From JAEYFP01 sp047602645 (GTDB lineage Bacteria > Bacillota > Clostridia > Lachnospirales > Lachnospiraceae), in contig JASGGU010000075.1 of NCBI GenBank assembly GCA_047602645.1, positions 1 to 19,019 on the forward strand: a DNA stretch of 19,019 nucleotides. The letters are read 5' to 3'. Below the pieces are notes generated by a model. The model ran no database searches. It saw nothing but the letters and a program-made list of their open reading frames with translations, and had not been told where the DNA came from. Made by a program: the position numbers and the translations under genes. Of the stretch, positions 1-7,530 are shown piece after piece (the first letter of the stretch is position 1; every line of letters begins with the position of its first letter).

Positions 1-408
1 GAAGGATCAGCGAAGCCCCTCCTGCCGCACCGATATTTCCCGCAGCTCCTTCAGATGGAGAAACGGTTAAGCATGCAGCAGGAGTCATTTCCTGAATTGC
101 CCGAATTGAAAGAACTGGAAGAATATCTTTCCAAAGTCTCGGAGGCCATTGAAAACACGCAGCAATTGGATAATATTGCAGCAACGGACAGAAAGAAGAG
201 GCTCCCCCTGAAAGCTGTTTCTGTAGAACACCTGCTGCACCTGCTACGGGAAAGCGATATGGAAGCTCTGGATTGCTTCCGTAATATAAGCGATGGATTA
301 AAAACAAACATGGACGGTTCTGATTATAGCGCATTGATGCATTTTATTACATATTTTGAGTTTGAGGAAGCCGCCCGGCTGCTGGAACATGTCTGGAAGG
401 GAGAATAG
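1..408 (+). CDS. C-terminal fragment of a probable hybrid sensor histidine kinase (5' end outside window)
   Basis: The reading frame is open from the first base, so the gene very probably begins upstream; the internal ATG at 55 has no ribosome binding site. The visible 135 residues are soluble and mostly helical. The last 50 or so (from about LLHLLRESDMEALDCF to FEFEEAARLLEHV) resemble the helical tail found at the C-terminus of long bacterial hybrid sensor kinases, after their receiver or HPt domains. No kinase, receiver or phosphoacceptor His motif is inside the window, so the assignment rests on this tail and on the next gene. That gene, a response regulator, begins 8 bases after this stop, with its AGGAGGG signal overlapping the stop codon. 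The two are probably co-transcribed and may form a signalling pair. It could instead be the tail of another multidomain signalling protein. Confidence 0.6.
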   Translation, partial: EGSAKPLLPHRYFPQLLQMEKRLSMQQESFPELPELKELEEYLSKVSEAIENTQQLDNIAATDRKKRLPLKAVSVEHLLHLLRESDMEALDCFRNISDGLKTNMDGSDYSALMHFITYFEFEEAARLLEHVWKGE

Positions 409-416
409 GAGGGATT

Positions 417-1529
417 ATGCTGTCTGGCCAACAAAAACCAACCGTATTAGTCGTGGACGATACGCATGACAATATTCTGCTTTTAAATGAATTGCTGAGG
501 GAAGAATATCGGGTTCGGATTGCCACCGACGGTGTGAAGGCACTGGAGGCTGCTAAATATGCTCCTCCGGATATCATTCTTATGGATATCGGGATGCCGG
601 TGATGGACGGTTATGAAGCCTGCCGCAGGCTCAAGGAGGATAAAACACTTCGGGATATCCCGGTAATTTTTCTGACCGCTAAATCGGATGAGGCGGATGA
701 ACAGAAGGGTTTTTCACTGGGAGCAGCAGATTATATTGCCAAACCTGTGAGTCCTGTTATTCTTGCCGCACGCATGAAAACCCATCTTGCGCTCAAGCGT
801 TCCAAAGATCTGTTAGAAAATCAAAACCGATTTTTAGAGGAAGAGGTGCAAAGGCGCACAAAAGACATTTCGGTTTTGCAGGAGGCATCCATTATGGCTA
901 TGGCAGCACTGGCAGAAACAAGGGATAATGAAACAGGGGAGCATCTTCAACGGACCAAGTTATATATTAAGGAACTGGCGGAGTATCTGAGGCAAACAAA
1001 AAAATATGAAGAAGTACTTTCTGCCCAGACAATTGAAATGATTACGCTTTCCGCACCTTTGCATGATATCGGAAAAGTTGGAATACCCGACAACATCCTT
1101 TGGAAGCCGGGCGCTCTGTCAGAGGAGGAGTATCGTATCATGAAAACCCATACGACGATGGGAAGAGACGCCATTCTATGTGTGGAAAGACTGATGGGCG
1201 GTGCCGATACGTTTTTGGGCTGTGCCCGTGAAATTGCATATTCTCATCACGAGAAGTGGAACGGCCGCGGGTATCCTCAGGGGCTGTCCGGCGAGGAAAT
1301 TCCTTTGTCTGCCAGACTGATGGCGGTGGCGGATGCATATGACGCAATCACGACCCGCCGCGTTTACAAGGCGGCCGTCGAGCATAGCAAGGCTGTGGAC
1401 ATTATTCGCATTGACTCGGGAAGCCACTTCGATCCGGATATTGTGGATGCATTTCTCGCCCGACAGGATCAATTCAAAACGATATCCATGACTTGTGCGG
1501 AACAGACGAACTTCAGGAAACATCATTGA
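417..1529 (+). CDS. Response regulator with receiver and HD-GYP domains (c-di-GMP phosphodiesterase type)
   Basis: Cytoplasmic two-domain protein of 370 residues. The receiver domain (about 8-125) has the acidic pair D14/D15, phosphoacceptor D57 in LMDIGMP, T87 and K109 (KP). A charged linker (about 130-155) leads to an HD-GYP domain with the HD pair in HDIGKVGIPD (216-225), H245, HHEKWNGRGYP (277-287) and D306 in VADAYDA. HD-GYP proteins hydrolyse the second messenger cyclic di-GMP, and all metal-ligand motifs I can check are present, so it should be active. Phosphorylation by a partner kinase probably controls it; the upstream gene, 8 bases away, is the obvious candidate. The start at 417 follows an AGGAGGG signal. 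The last 20 or so residues after FDPDIVDAFLARQ are a short extra tail. The stop codon overlaps the -35 box of the gldA promoter. Confidence 0.93.
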   Translation: MLSGQQKPTVLVVDDTHDNILLLNELLREEYRVRIATDGVKALEAAKYAPPDIILMDIGMPVMDGYEACRRLKEDKTLRDIPVIFLTAKSDEADEQKGFSLGAADYIAKPVSPVILAARMKTHLALKRSKDLLENQNRFLEEEVQRRTKDISVLQEASIMAMAALAETRDNETGEHLQRTKLYIKELAEYLRQTKKYEEVLSAQTIEMITLSAPLHDIGKVGIPDNILWKPGALSEEEYRIMKTHTTMGRDAILCVERLMGGADTFLGCAREIAYSHHEKWNGRGYPQGLSGEEIPLSARLMAVADAYDAITTRRVYKAAVEHSKAVDIIRIDSGSHFDPDIVDAFLARQDQFKTISMTCAEQTNFRKHH

Positions 1530-1554
1530 CTTTTTTGAAACAGAAAGATATAAT
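1526..1554 (+). promoter_or_regulatory. Probable sigma-A promoter of gldA
   Basis: TTGACT (1526-1531), 17 bases, then TATAAT (1549-1554). This is nearly consensus in both boxes and spacing. The -35 box overlaps the TGA stop (1527-1529) of the preceding HD-GYP gene, so gldA can be transcribed independently. The predicted start near 1561 gives a leader of about 45 bases before ATG 1605. Confidence 0.75.
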
Positions 1555-1604
1555 TTAAATTGATAAATTATTAACAAAGTCAAAAATTCAATGGAGGATC
1601 TGTT

Positions 1605-2723
1605 ATGGCAAATATTATTGGAAGTCCGGAACGTTATGTTCAAGGAAGAGGCGTGTTAGGGGAACTCTGCAAGTACATTCAAAGTATGGGCACAAAGCCG
1701 TTTATTTTAGTGAGTGACTCAGGGAAAAAAAGAGTGGAAGGAGTGATCGCAGCGGGCCGGGAAGAGGCTTCGACAACGATTACTTACGAAGTATTTGGAG
1801 GGGAATGTTCCAGAAATGAAATCAACCGGCTGGTTACAGCTTACAAGCAATCCGGCTGTGATGTGATTGTGGGTATCGGCGGCGGAAAGATTCATGATAC
1901 GGCTAAAGCGGTTGCCTTTTACACAGAAGCACCTATTGTAATTGTACCGACCATTGCAGGTACAGATGCACCCTGCAGTGCACTATCTGTTATTTACACG
2001 GACGAGGGTGTGTTTGAAGAATATTTCTTCTTGCCCAGAAATCCGAATATGGTTCTCGTTGATACGGAAGTAATCAGTAAAGCCCCGGCGCGCTTACTTG
2101 TTTCGGGAATGGGAGATGCTCTGGCAACTTATTTTGAAGCCCGCGCTTGCAAGCAGTCTGACAGCGGTAATTTTATCGGCGGAAAAAGTACGGTAACTTC
2201 TATGGCAATTGCAAAGCTTTGTTATGAAACTTTGCTGTCGGATGGCGTAAAAGCACTGGCGGCGGTACAGTCCGGGGTATGTACAAAGGCGCTTGAAAAT
2301 ATAGTAGAAGCGAATACGTATTTATCGGGAATTGGATTTGAAAGCTGCGGAATTGCGGCTGCTCATGCCATCCATAATGGATTTACGGCGATCCCTGAAA
2401 CGCATCATTGCTATCATGGAGAGAAGGTCGCATTTGGCACATTGACACAGCTGGTGTTGGAAAATTCGGGCATGGATGAATTTGAACAGGTAATCAACTT
2501 TTGCCTGAAGGTAGGGCTTCCGGTTACATTGAATGATCTGGGAATTCAGGAAATTAAAGAAAAACAAATTATGGAGGTTGCCGAATTAGCATGTGCTCCG
2601 GGCGACACCATGGGATGTATGCCGTTTTTGGTAACACCGCAGATGGTCTGTGATGCAATTATTGCGGCAGATGCGCTGGGACATCAATATAAAGATTTAT
2701 ACTGCAATTATCACAAAAAATAG
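1605..2723 (+). CDS. gldA: Glycerol dehydrogenase (zinc, iron-containing-alcohol-dehydrogenase superfamily)
   Basis: Protein of 372 residues, the usual length for GldA, which oxidises glycerol to dihydroxyacetone with NAD+ in the cytoplasm. The N-terminal nucleotide-binding part carries GIGGGKIHDTAKA (about 90-102) and PTIAGTDAPCSA (about 115-126). The C-terminal domain supplies the three zinc ligands at the expected positions: D171 in GMGDALATYFEA, H254 in AAAHAIHNGF and H271 in CYHGEKVAFG. ATG 1605 has GGAGG 8 bases upstream (1592-1596). It has its own promoter and no link in sequence to the nif genes downstream; it may serve fermentative glycerol/dihydroxyacetone metabolism. Substrate identity within the family (glycerol, propanediol, hydroxyacetone) cannot be fixed from sequence alone. 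Confidence 0.93.
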   Translation: MANIIGSPERYVQGRGVLGELCKYIQSMGTKPFILVSDSGKKRVEGVIAAGREEASTTITYEVFGGECSRNEINRLVTAYKQSGCDVIVGIGGGKIHDTAKAVAFYTEAPIVIVPTIAGTDAPCSALSVIYTDEGVFEEYFFLPRNPNMVLVDTEVISKAPARLLVSGMGDALATYFEARACKQSDSGNFIGGKSTVTSMAIAKLCYETLLSDGVKALAAVQSGVCTKALENIVEANTYLSGIGFESCGIAAAHAIHNGFTAIPETHHCYHGEKVAFGTLTQLVLENSGMDEFEQVINFCLKVGLPVTLNDLGIQEIKEKQIMEVAELACAPGDTMGCMPFLVTPQMVCDAIIAADALGHQYKDLYCNYHKK

Positions 2724-2758
2724 AAATTCAAATAAGAGAAAATGTAAAAATTAGTGTA

Positions 2759-2787
2759 TTGTAACAAAATGGATTCTCAATTATTAT
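2759..2787 (+). promoter_or_regulatory. Candidate promoter for the nif operon
   Basis: TTGTAA (2759-2764), 17 bases, TATTAT (2782-2787): 4/6 and 5/6 matches to the sigma-A boxes. It would start near 2794 and give a leader of about 120 bases before nifH. The -35 lies in a small palindrome, TTGT-A-ACAA. A second TATGAT box occurs at 2799-2804 but has no acceptable -35 partner. I found no -24/-12 (sigma-54) site. The region is AT-rich, so this is a tentative call. Confidence 0.4.
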
Positions 2788-2810
2788 TATCTTAACATTA
2801 TGATATCAAG

Positions 2811-2843
2811 TGTGAACAAGTGGCATAGTGAAGTGTATTCACA
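2811..2843 (+). promoter_or_regulatory. Cluster of GTGAA half-sites in the nifH leader (possible operator)
   Basis: TGTGAA (2811-2816) and TTCACA (2838-2843) are exact reverse complements. Between them, GTGAA (2828-2832) pairs with TTCAC (2838-2842) across the five bases GTGTA to form a 15-base interrupted palindrome. The half-sites resemble TGTGA/TCACA elements of the Crp/Fnr family, but the gap is 7 rather than 6, so the binding protein is unknown. Confidence 0.35.
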
Positions 2844-2850
2844 ATGAGGT

Positions 2851-2886
2851 GGCTTTTTAATCCGGTGCAGCATGGGTTAAAAAGCT
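2851..2886 (+). repeat. Stem-loop in the nifH 5' leader
   Basis: GGCTTTTTAA (2851-2860) pairs with TTAAAAAGCT (2877-2886): nine perfect pairs plus one G-U, with a 16-base loop. A T-rich stretch (CTATTTTATTTC) follows, then the nifH GGAGG signal at 2904. It could modulate readthrough, mRNA stability or translation of nifH. The stem is mostly A-U, so it is not a convincing terminator. Confidence 0.4.
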
Positions 2887-2915
2887 ATTTTATTTCAGAG
2901 AACGGAGGCATGGTT

Positions 2916-3734
2916 ATGAGGCAGGTGGCTATTTACGGAAAAGGCGGAATAGGAAAATCAACGACGACACAAAATCTGACGGCGGGTCTGGCGGATATGG
3001 GGAAACACATCCTGATAGTAGGGTGTGATCCGAAGGCAGACTCCACAAGACTCGTTCTGGGAGGTCTTGCTCAGAAAACGGTACTGGATACCTTAAGGGA
3101 TGAAGGTGATGACATTGAGCTCGATGCGGTATTAAAGACAGGATTCAAAGGAATACGCGGTGTAGAATCCGGCGGCCCCGAACCGGGTGTCGGCTGCGCG
3201 GGACGAGGAATTATTACTTCTATCAATCTTCTTGAGCAGCTCGGCGCCTATACGGAGGATTTGGATTACGTCTTTTATGATGTCTTGGGGGATGTTGTAT
3301 GCGGCGGGTTTGCCATGCCGATTCGTGAGGGAAAGGCGCAGGAGATCTATATTGTATGCTCCGGAGAGATGATGGCGTTATATGCCGCCAATAATATTTC
3401 AAAAGGAATTGCAAAATATGGAAGAACCGGAACGGTGCGTCTTGGAGGTCTGATCTGCAATTCCCGTAAGGTGGATCGGGAATACGAGCTTGTGGAAGCT
3501 GTGGCAAAAAAACTGGGAACGCAGCTGATTCATTTTGTTCCACGTGATAATGCGGTACAGCGGGCGGAAATTCACAAAAAGACAGTGATTGACTTCAGCC
3601 CTGAGGAGCCGCAGGCAGATGAGTATCGTGAGCTTGCAAGAAAAATAGAAGAAAATCAATTATTTGTTGTTCCGACGCCCATGTCTATTGATGAGCTGGA
3701 ATCAATTCTTATGGAATATGGAATTATGGATTAG
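2916..3734 (+). CDS. nifH: Nitrogenase iron protein (dinitrogenase reductase)
   Basis: The 272-residue Fe protein is the ATP-dependent electron donor to NifDK and is also needed for cofactor maturation. The P-loop GKGGIGKSTT is at residues 8-17 and the switch-like CDPKADST at 37-44. The [4Fe-4S] ligands are C94 (GVGCAGRG) and C129 (DVVCGGFAMP); two subunits share one cluster. R97 lies at the site that DraT ADP-ribosylates in other bacteria, though no draT is visible here. The start is ATG 2916, because GGAGG (2904-2908) is 7 bases upstream; the in-frame ATGs at 2844 and 2910 lack a usable signal, and 2916 gives the family N-terminus MRQVAIYGKGG. It is the first gene of the nif run, with nifI1 17 bases downstream. 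Confidence 0.98.
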   Translation: MRQVAIYGKGGIGKSTTTQNLTAGLADMGKHILIVGCDPKADSTRLVLGGLAQKTVLDTLRDEGDDIELDAVLKTGFKGIRGVESGGPEPGVGCAGRGIITSINLLEQLGAYTEDLDYVFYDVLGDVVCGGFAMPIREGKAQEIYIVCSGEMMALYAANNISKGIAKYGRTGTVRLGGLICNSRKVDREYELVEAVAKKLGTQLIHFVPRDNAVQRAEIHKKTVIDFSPEEPQADEYRELARKIEENQLFVVPTPMSIDELESILMEYGIMD

Positions 3735-3751
3735 GATGGGAGGGTAAAGCA

Positions 3752-4075
3752 ATGTTAATGATCAGAGCAATCGTCAGGCCCGAAAAGGCGGGCTATGTAA
3801 TGTCGGAACTAGCCGAAGCGGGATTTCCGGCAGTGACAAAGATGGATATTTTCGGACGGGGCAGACAAAAAGGTATTATGGTAGATGATTACTGCTATGA
3901 CGAAATTCCGAAAGAGATGCTGCTGATTGTCTGTAATGAAGAGGATAAAGACACCATAGTAAAAATCGTACTTCGTACGGCAAAAACAGGAGAAGGAAAT
4001 TTCGGAGACGGACGTATTTTCGTCAGCCCCGTGGAAGAAGCGTATACGGTAAGCAACGGGAAAGCGGGACTCTGA
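3752..4075 (+). CDS. nifI1: PII-family nitrogen regulator NifI1
   Basis: PII (GlnB-like) protein of 107 residues, opening MLMIRAIVRPEKAGYVMSEL and closing with the PII signature region GEGNFGDGRIFVSPVEEAY (about residues 79-97). The T-loop region (FGRGRQKGIMVDDY, about 34-47) differs from classical GlnB and lacks the usual uridylylated-tyrosine context, as expected for NifI1. Its place between nifH and nifD is diagnostic: in methanogens and many anaerobic bacteria NifI1 and NifI2 form a complex that binds the MoFe protein and blocks Fe-protein access when 2-oxoglutarate is low, that is, on ammonium addition. The start at 3752 has GGGAGGG 7 bases upstream; a second ATG lies two codons later. 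Confidence 0.95.
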   Translation: MLMIRAIVRPEKAGYVMSELAEAGFPAVTKMDIFGRGRQKGIMVDDYCYDEIPKEMLLIVCNEEDKDTIVKIVLRTAKTGEGNFGDGRIFVSPVEEAYTVSNGKAGL

Positions 4076-4094
4076 AAGAAAGGCGGTAAAGCAT

Positions 4095-4478
4095 ATGAAA
4101 GAAATAATGGCTTTTATTCGTGCCAATAAAGTAAATGTAACAAAGGTTGCACTTGCGGAGGCTGGCTTTCCGTCCTTCAGCTGCCGGAAATGCTACGGAC
4201 GGGGCAAAAAAAGTATTGATCCCGAGCTTCTGAAGCTGGTTATGGCAGTTGGCGAGCTGCCGATGGATAGGCACGGAGAAGCGCTTACCGAAGCGGTCAG
4301 GCTGATCCCGAAACGGCTGTTCATTGTTGTCGTTCCTGATGAGAAGGTAACGGATGCCGTGGAGGTATTGGTTTCTGCAAACCAGACAGGTCATCCCGGA
4401 GACGGAAAAATATTTGTCGTTCCGGTGATAGAATCGTACAGGGTCAGAGACGGCGCTTCTACGGATGAGGCATATTAG
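4095..4478 (+). CDS. nifI2: PII-family nitrogen regulator NifI2
   Basis: Second nif-specific PII protein, 127 residues. It opens MKEIMAFIRANKVNVTKVAL and ends with GHPGDGKIFVVPVIESYRVRDG (about 99-120), the PII C-terminal signature. Its longer, basic and cysteine-containing T-loop region (SCRKCYGRGKKSI, about 29-41) is typical of NifI2 rather than NifI1. It is the partner of NifI1 in post-translational switch-off of nitrogenase. It follows nifI1 by 19 bases, with AAAGGCGG as ribosome binding site, and precedes nifD by 14 bases. No uridylyltransferase or DraTG system is in the window, which fits a control mode through direct 2-oxoglutarate and ATP sensing. Confidence 0.95.
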   Translation: MKEIMAFIRANKVNVTKVALAEAGFPSFSCRKCYGRGKKSIDPELLKLVMAVGELPMDRHGEALTEAVRLIPKRLFIVVVPDEKVTDAVEVLVSANQTGHPGDGKIFVVPVIESYRVRDGASTDEAY

Positions 4479-4492
4479 GAGGTGCACGAACT

Positions 4493-6088
4493 ATGAAGGA
4501 AAGAGATCATTTACTGGAAAAATACTCTTCCCGGGTATTTAAGAATAGAAAAAGTCATATTACACAGCTGGAATTTAGTGATGAGCCGGATACAATCACC
4601 GCCAATACAAGGGCAATTCCCGGCATAGCGACCGCAAGAGGCTGCTGCTATGCGGGCTGCAAGGGGGTTGTCGTAGGGCCCATGAAGGACGCGGTTACAA
4701 TTACCCACGGGCCGATCGGCTGCGCCTATTACAGCTGGGGAACAAGAAGAAATAAGGCGAAGACAGAAGAAGGCATACAAAATTTCATACCGTATTCCTT
4801 TTGTACGGACATGAGGCCTACAGACATTGTATTCGGGGGAGAGAAAAAGCTGGAGGAGAGTATTGACGAGGTGATGAAACTGTTTCACCCCAAATGTATT
4901 TTTATTTGCTCGACCTGTCCGATCGGTCTGATCGGAGACGATGTACAGGCGGTTGCCAGAAGAGCCGAAAAAAAATATGGAATTACGGCAGTTGGTTTTT
5001 CGTGTGAGGGATACAAGGGCGTTTCCCAGTCCGCAGGACATCATATAGCAAACAATGGATTGATGCGCCAGGTTATCGGAATCGGAGATAAGAAGCCGTC
5101 AGGAAAGTATTCCGTAAATATTCTCGGGGAATACAATATCGGCGGAGACGGATGGGAAGAGGAAAGAATTCTGAAAGAAATCGGTTATGAGGTCGTTTCC
5201 GTATTTACCGGAGACGGCAGTTACGAGACGATAAAAAATGCCCATCTGGCTGATTTAAATCTTGTAATGTGTCATCGTTCCATTAATTATGTGGCGCAGA
5301 TGATGAAAACAAAATATGGAATTGACTGGATTAAGGTGAATTTTATCGGTGTAGGAGCTACCTGCTGCTCGCTTCGCATGATTGCGGAATATTTTAACGA
5401 TCCCGAGCTCACCGCAAGAACGGAGCAGGTCATTGCGCGGGAACTGGAAGAGATCACAGATGACATGGAGTATTATAAATCTATGCTGAAGGGAAAAACG
5501 GCGGGTATTTTCGTGGGAGGTTCCCGTTCCCATCATTATCAGGCTCTGCTCAGGGATCTCGGCATTGAAACAATAATTGCCGGATATGAGTTTGCCCACC
5601 GGGATGATTATGAAGGGCGCAAAGTCATTCCGACAATCAAAACGGATGCCGACAGTAAAAATATTGAAGAAATTACAGTGACACCGGACGAGATTCTGTA
5701 CCGTGAACGGCATACGGAAGAAGAGATTGAGGCATTAAAGAAAAAGGGTGTTGAAATAGACACGTATGACGGTATGATCGGTGATATGAAGAAAGGCTAT
5801 ATGGTTGTAGATGATTATAATATGTTTGAGACAGATGAATTGATTAAATCCATGAAGCCGGATATCTTTTTCTCGGGTATTAAGGATAAATACTCCATCC
5901 AGAAGCAGGGCGTCGTCTCGAAACAGATGCATTCCTACGATTATTCCGGTCCCTATGCCGGTTTTAGGGGGGCGGTAATTTTCGGCCGGGATGTCACGAT
6001 GAGTATTTATACCAATGCATGGGCGCTGATAATTCCGCCATGGAAAACGGCGCCTTTGCTGGAAGGAAGAATCGGAGGTGGGAATTAA
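4493..6088 (+). CDS. nifD: Nitrogenase molybdenum-iron protein alpha chain
   Basis: Alpha subunit (531 residues) of Mo-nitrogenase, holding the FeMo-cofactor active site. P-cluster ligands are C51 (RGCCYAGCKG), C77 (GPIGCAYYSW) and C142 (STCPIGLIGDD). Cofactor ligands are C260 (VMCHRSINY) and H480 (QMHSYDYSGPYAGF). Active-site neighbours corresponding to Azotobacter R96, Q191 and H195 are present (R85, Q179, H183). An additional segment at about 375-430, absent from proteobacterial NifD, matches the known insertion of the C. pasteurianum type. Sequence around C51 and C77 is NifD-like and unlike VnfD or AnfD, and no delta-subunit gene is present. AGGAGGTG (4477-4484) precedes ATG 4493 by 8 bases. 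The stop overlaps the nifK start by one base (TAATG), so the two are translationally coupled. Confidence 0.98.
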   Translation: MKERDHLLEKYSSRVFKNRKSHITQLEFSDEPDTITANTRAIPGIATARGCCYAGCKGVVVGPMKDAVTITHGPIGCAYYSWGTRRNKAKTEEGIQNFIPYSFCTDMRPTDIVFGGEKKLEESIDEVMKLFHPKCIFICSTCPIGLIGDDVQAVARRAEKKYGITAVGFSCEGYKGVSQSAGHHIANNGLMRQVIGIGDKKPSGKYSVNILGEYNIGGDGWEEERILKEIGYEVVSVFTGDGSYETIKNAHLADLNLVMCHRSINYVAQMMKTKYGIDWIKVNFIGVGATCCSLRMIAEYFNDPELTARTEQVIARELEEITDDMEYYKSMLKGKTAGIFVGGSRSHHYQALLRDLGIETIIAGYEFAHRDDYEGRKVIPTIKTDADSKNIEEITVTPDEILYRERHTEEEIEALKKKGVEIDTYDGMIGDMKKGYMVVDDYNMFETDELIKSMKPDIFFSGIKDKYSIQKQGVVSKQMHSYDYSGPYAGFRGAVIFGRDVTMSIYTNAWALIIPPWKTAPLLEGRIGGGN

Positions 6089-7461
6089 TGCTGGAGCTGA
6101 CACCAAAAGAAATAATGGAAAACAGACATATTACAATCAATCCCTGTAAGACCTGCGAGCCGGTAGGGGCGATGTTTGCCGCGCTCGGCGTGGAAGGCTG
6201 CATGCCTCACAGCCATGGCTCTCAGGGGTGCTGTTCTTATCACAGAACGGTTTTATCCCGTCATTTTAAGGAACCTGCAATCGCAACATCGAGTTCTTTT
6301 ACGGAGGGGGCTTCCGTTTTCGGGGGAAGGAGTAATCTGACAACTTCCGTAAAAAATATTTTTGACATTTATAATCCGGAGATTATTGCGGTTCATACAA
6401 CCTGTCTTTCTGAGACAATCGGTGACGATGTCGGAAGTTATATTCTGGATTTGGAAATTCCGGAGGGGAAGACGGTACTTTTTGCGAGTACACCTTCCTA
6501 CGAAGGCTCTCATATTCAAGGGTTTTCCAATATGCTGGTTGGTTTTATGAATTATATGACAGGAAAGGCAGCAGATAAGATAAAAAAGACCGTGATTTTT
6601 CCCGGATGGGTAAATCCCGGAGACGACAGGGAATTAAAGAGACTTGCAGCTCTTATGGGCGTTTCCTTTCTTTATTTCCCGGATCATGAAGGCGTACTGG
6701 AAATGCCGATGACAGGAAAGTATCAATATTTTCCGAAGGGGGCAGGGACAAAGGCTGAGGATATCAAAGCGCTTGGATGTGCAGAAAGAGCAATTGCCAT
6801 CGGTCAGATTGCTAGCTATGAGCCGGCAGATTATCTGGAAAAACATCATAAGGTCCCCTTTGCGCTTATTCCGATGCCGGTCGGTGTAAAGCTGACGGAT
6901 CAATATTTGATGGCGCTTCGTGAGGCCTCCAGAAAAGAGGTTCCAAAGGAACTGGAGGCTGAGAGAGGGAGATTGATTGATTTGATGCTGGATTCTCACC
7001 AATACACCTATGGCAAGACTGCGGCGATTTATGGAGATCCGGATATTGTGTACGGATTTACCGCACTCTGCATAGAAATGGGCATCACTCCTAAATATGT
7101 AATAACGGGAACACCCAAAAATGAATTTGTGAAGTATGTGACACGTCTCTTTGAAGAGTACGGGCTGGACCCGGCAAAGGCTGTGATCAAGGCGGATACG
7201 GATTTATTTTATCTCCATCAGCTGATCAAAAATGAGGGGGTGGATATCCTGATCGGAAGTTCTTACGGAAAGCAGATTGCAAAGGCGGAAAATATCCCGC
7301 TTGTGAGAATGGGATTCCCGGTTCTGGACCGCTATGGAAATACGATTCAGGCGGCAGTGGGATATACCGGTGCCGTCAGATATGTTGAGAAGATTACCAA
7401 TGTGCTGATGGATAAAATTGATGTCGATTCATCGGATGAGGATTTTGAGCTGGTGATGTAA
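6088..7461 (+). CDS. nifK: Nitrogenase molybdenum-iron protein beta chain
   Basis: Beta subunit (457 residues) of the NifD2K2 tetramer. It binds the P-cluster through C23 (NPCKTCEPVG), C48 (HGSQGCCSYHR) and C106 (HTTCLSETIGDD), with the conserved TPSYEGSH segment at about 135-142. It starts directly at MLELTPKEIME and so lacks the roughly 50-residue N-terminal extension of proteobacterial NifK; this short form is normal for clostridia and pairs with the longer NifD. ATG 6088 shares its A with the nifD stop and has GGAGGTG (6074-6080) 7 bases upstream, which is better than the in-frame start at 6019 inside nifD. It is followed by a 69-base gap with a strong hairpin before nifE. Confidence 0.98.
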   Translation: MLELTPKEIMENRHITINPCKTCEPVGAMFAALGVEGCMPHSHGSQGCCSYHRTVLSRHFKEPAIATSSSFTEGASVFGGRSNLTTSVKNIFDIYNPEIIAVHTTCLSETIGDDVGSYILDLEIPEGKTVLFASTPSYEGSHIQGFSNMLVGFMNYMTGKAADKIKKTVIFPGWVNPGDDRELKRLAALMGVSFLYFPDHEGVLEMPMTGKYQYFPKGAGTKAEDIKALGCAERAIAIGQIASYEPADYLEKHHKVPFALIPMPVGVKLTDQYLMALREASRKEVPKELEAERGRLIDLMLDSHQYTYGKTAAIYGDPDIVYGFTALCIEMGITPKYVITGTPKNEFVKYVTRLFEEYGLDPAKAVIKADTDLFYLHQLIKNEGVDILIGSSYGKQIAKAENIPLVRMGFPVLDRYGNTIQAAVGYTGAVRYVEKITNVLMDKIDVDSSDEDFELVM

Positions 7462-7484
7462 TTTGCCGTGAATCGGCGGTACAT

Positions 7485-7512
7485 ACATTTGCGGCGGTCT
7501 CGCCGCAAATGT
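7485..7512 (+). repeat. Perfect 12-bp hairpin between nifK and nifE
   Basis: ACATTTGCGGCG (7485-7496), loop GTCT, CGCCGCAAATGT (7501-7512): 12 perfect pairs with a GC-rich inner part. No T-run follows; the nifE AAAGGAG signal begins 4 bases later. A smaller GCCG/CGGC pair (7465-7477) precedes it. This is better read as an mRNA-stabilising, processing or attenuating element that could set the nifHDK to nifEN-B ratio than as a full terminator. Confidence 0.8.
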
Positions 7513-7530
7513 GCGAAAGGAGTGTTTGTA

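Noticed and set aside
2742..2768. GlnR/TnrA-type site (TGTNA N7 TNACA) upstream of nifH
   Set aside because: TGTAA and TAACA occur but not with the 7-base gap needed for the palindrome.
2819..2836. TGGCATAGTGAAGTGT as a sigma-54 (-24/-12) promoter for nifH
   Set aside because: The TGGCA element is present, but the GC of the -12 element is missing at the required spacing.
2844..2915. Upstream nifH start at 2844 adding 24 residues
   Set aside because: It has no ribosome binding site, and ATG 2916 after GGAGG gives the conserved family N-terminus.
4493..7461. Vanadium or iron-only nitrogenase (because of the nearby AnfO-like gene)
   Set aside because: NifD and NifK sequences around the P-cluster and cofactor ligands are of the clostridial Mo type, nifE, nifN-B and nifV are present, and no delta-subunit gene lies between nifD and nifK.
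7485..7512. The nifK-nifE hairpin as a rho-independent terminator
   Set aside because: There is no T-run after the stem; the nifE ribosome binding site follows at once.
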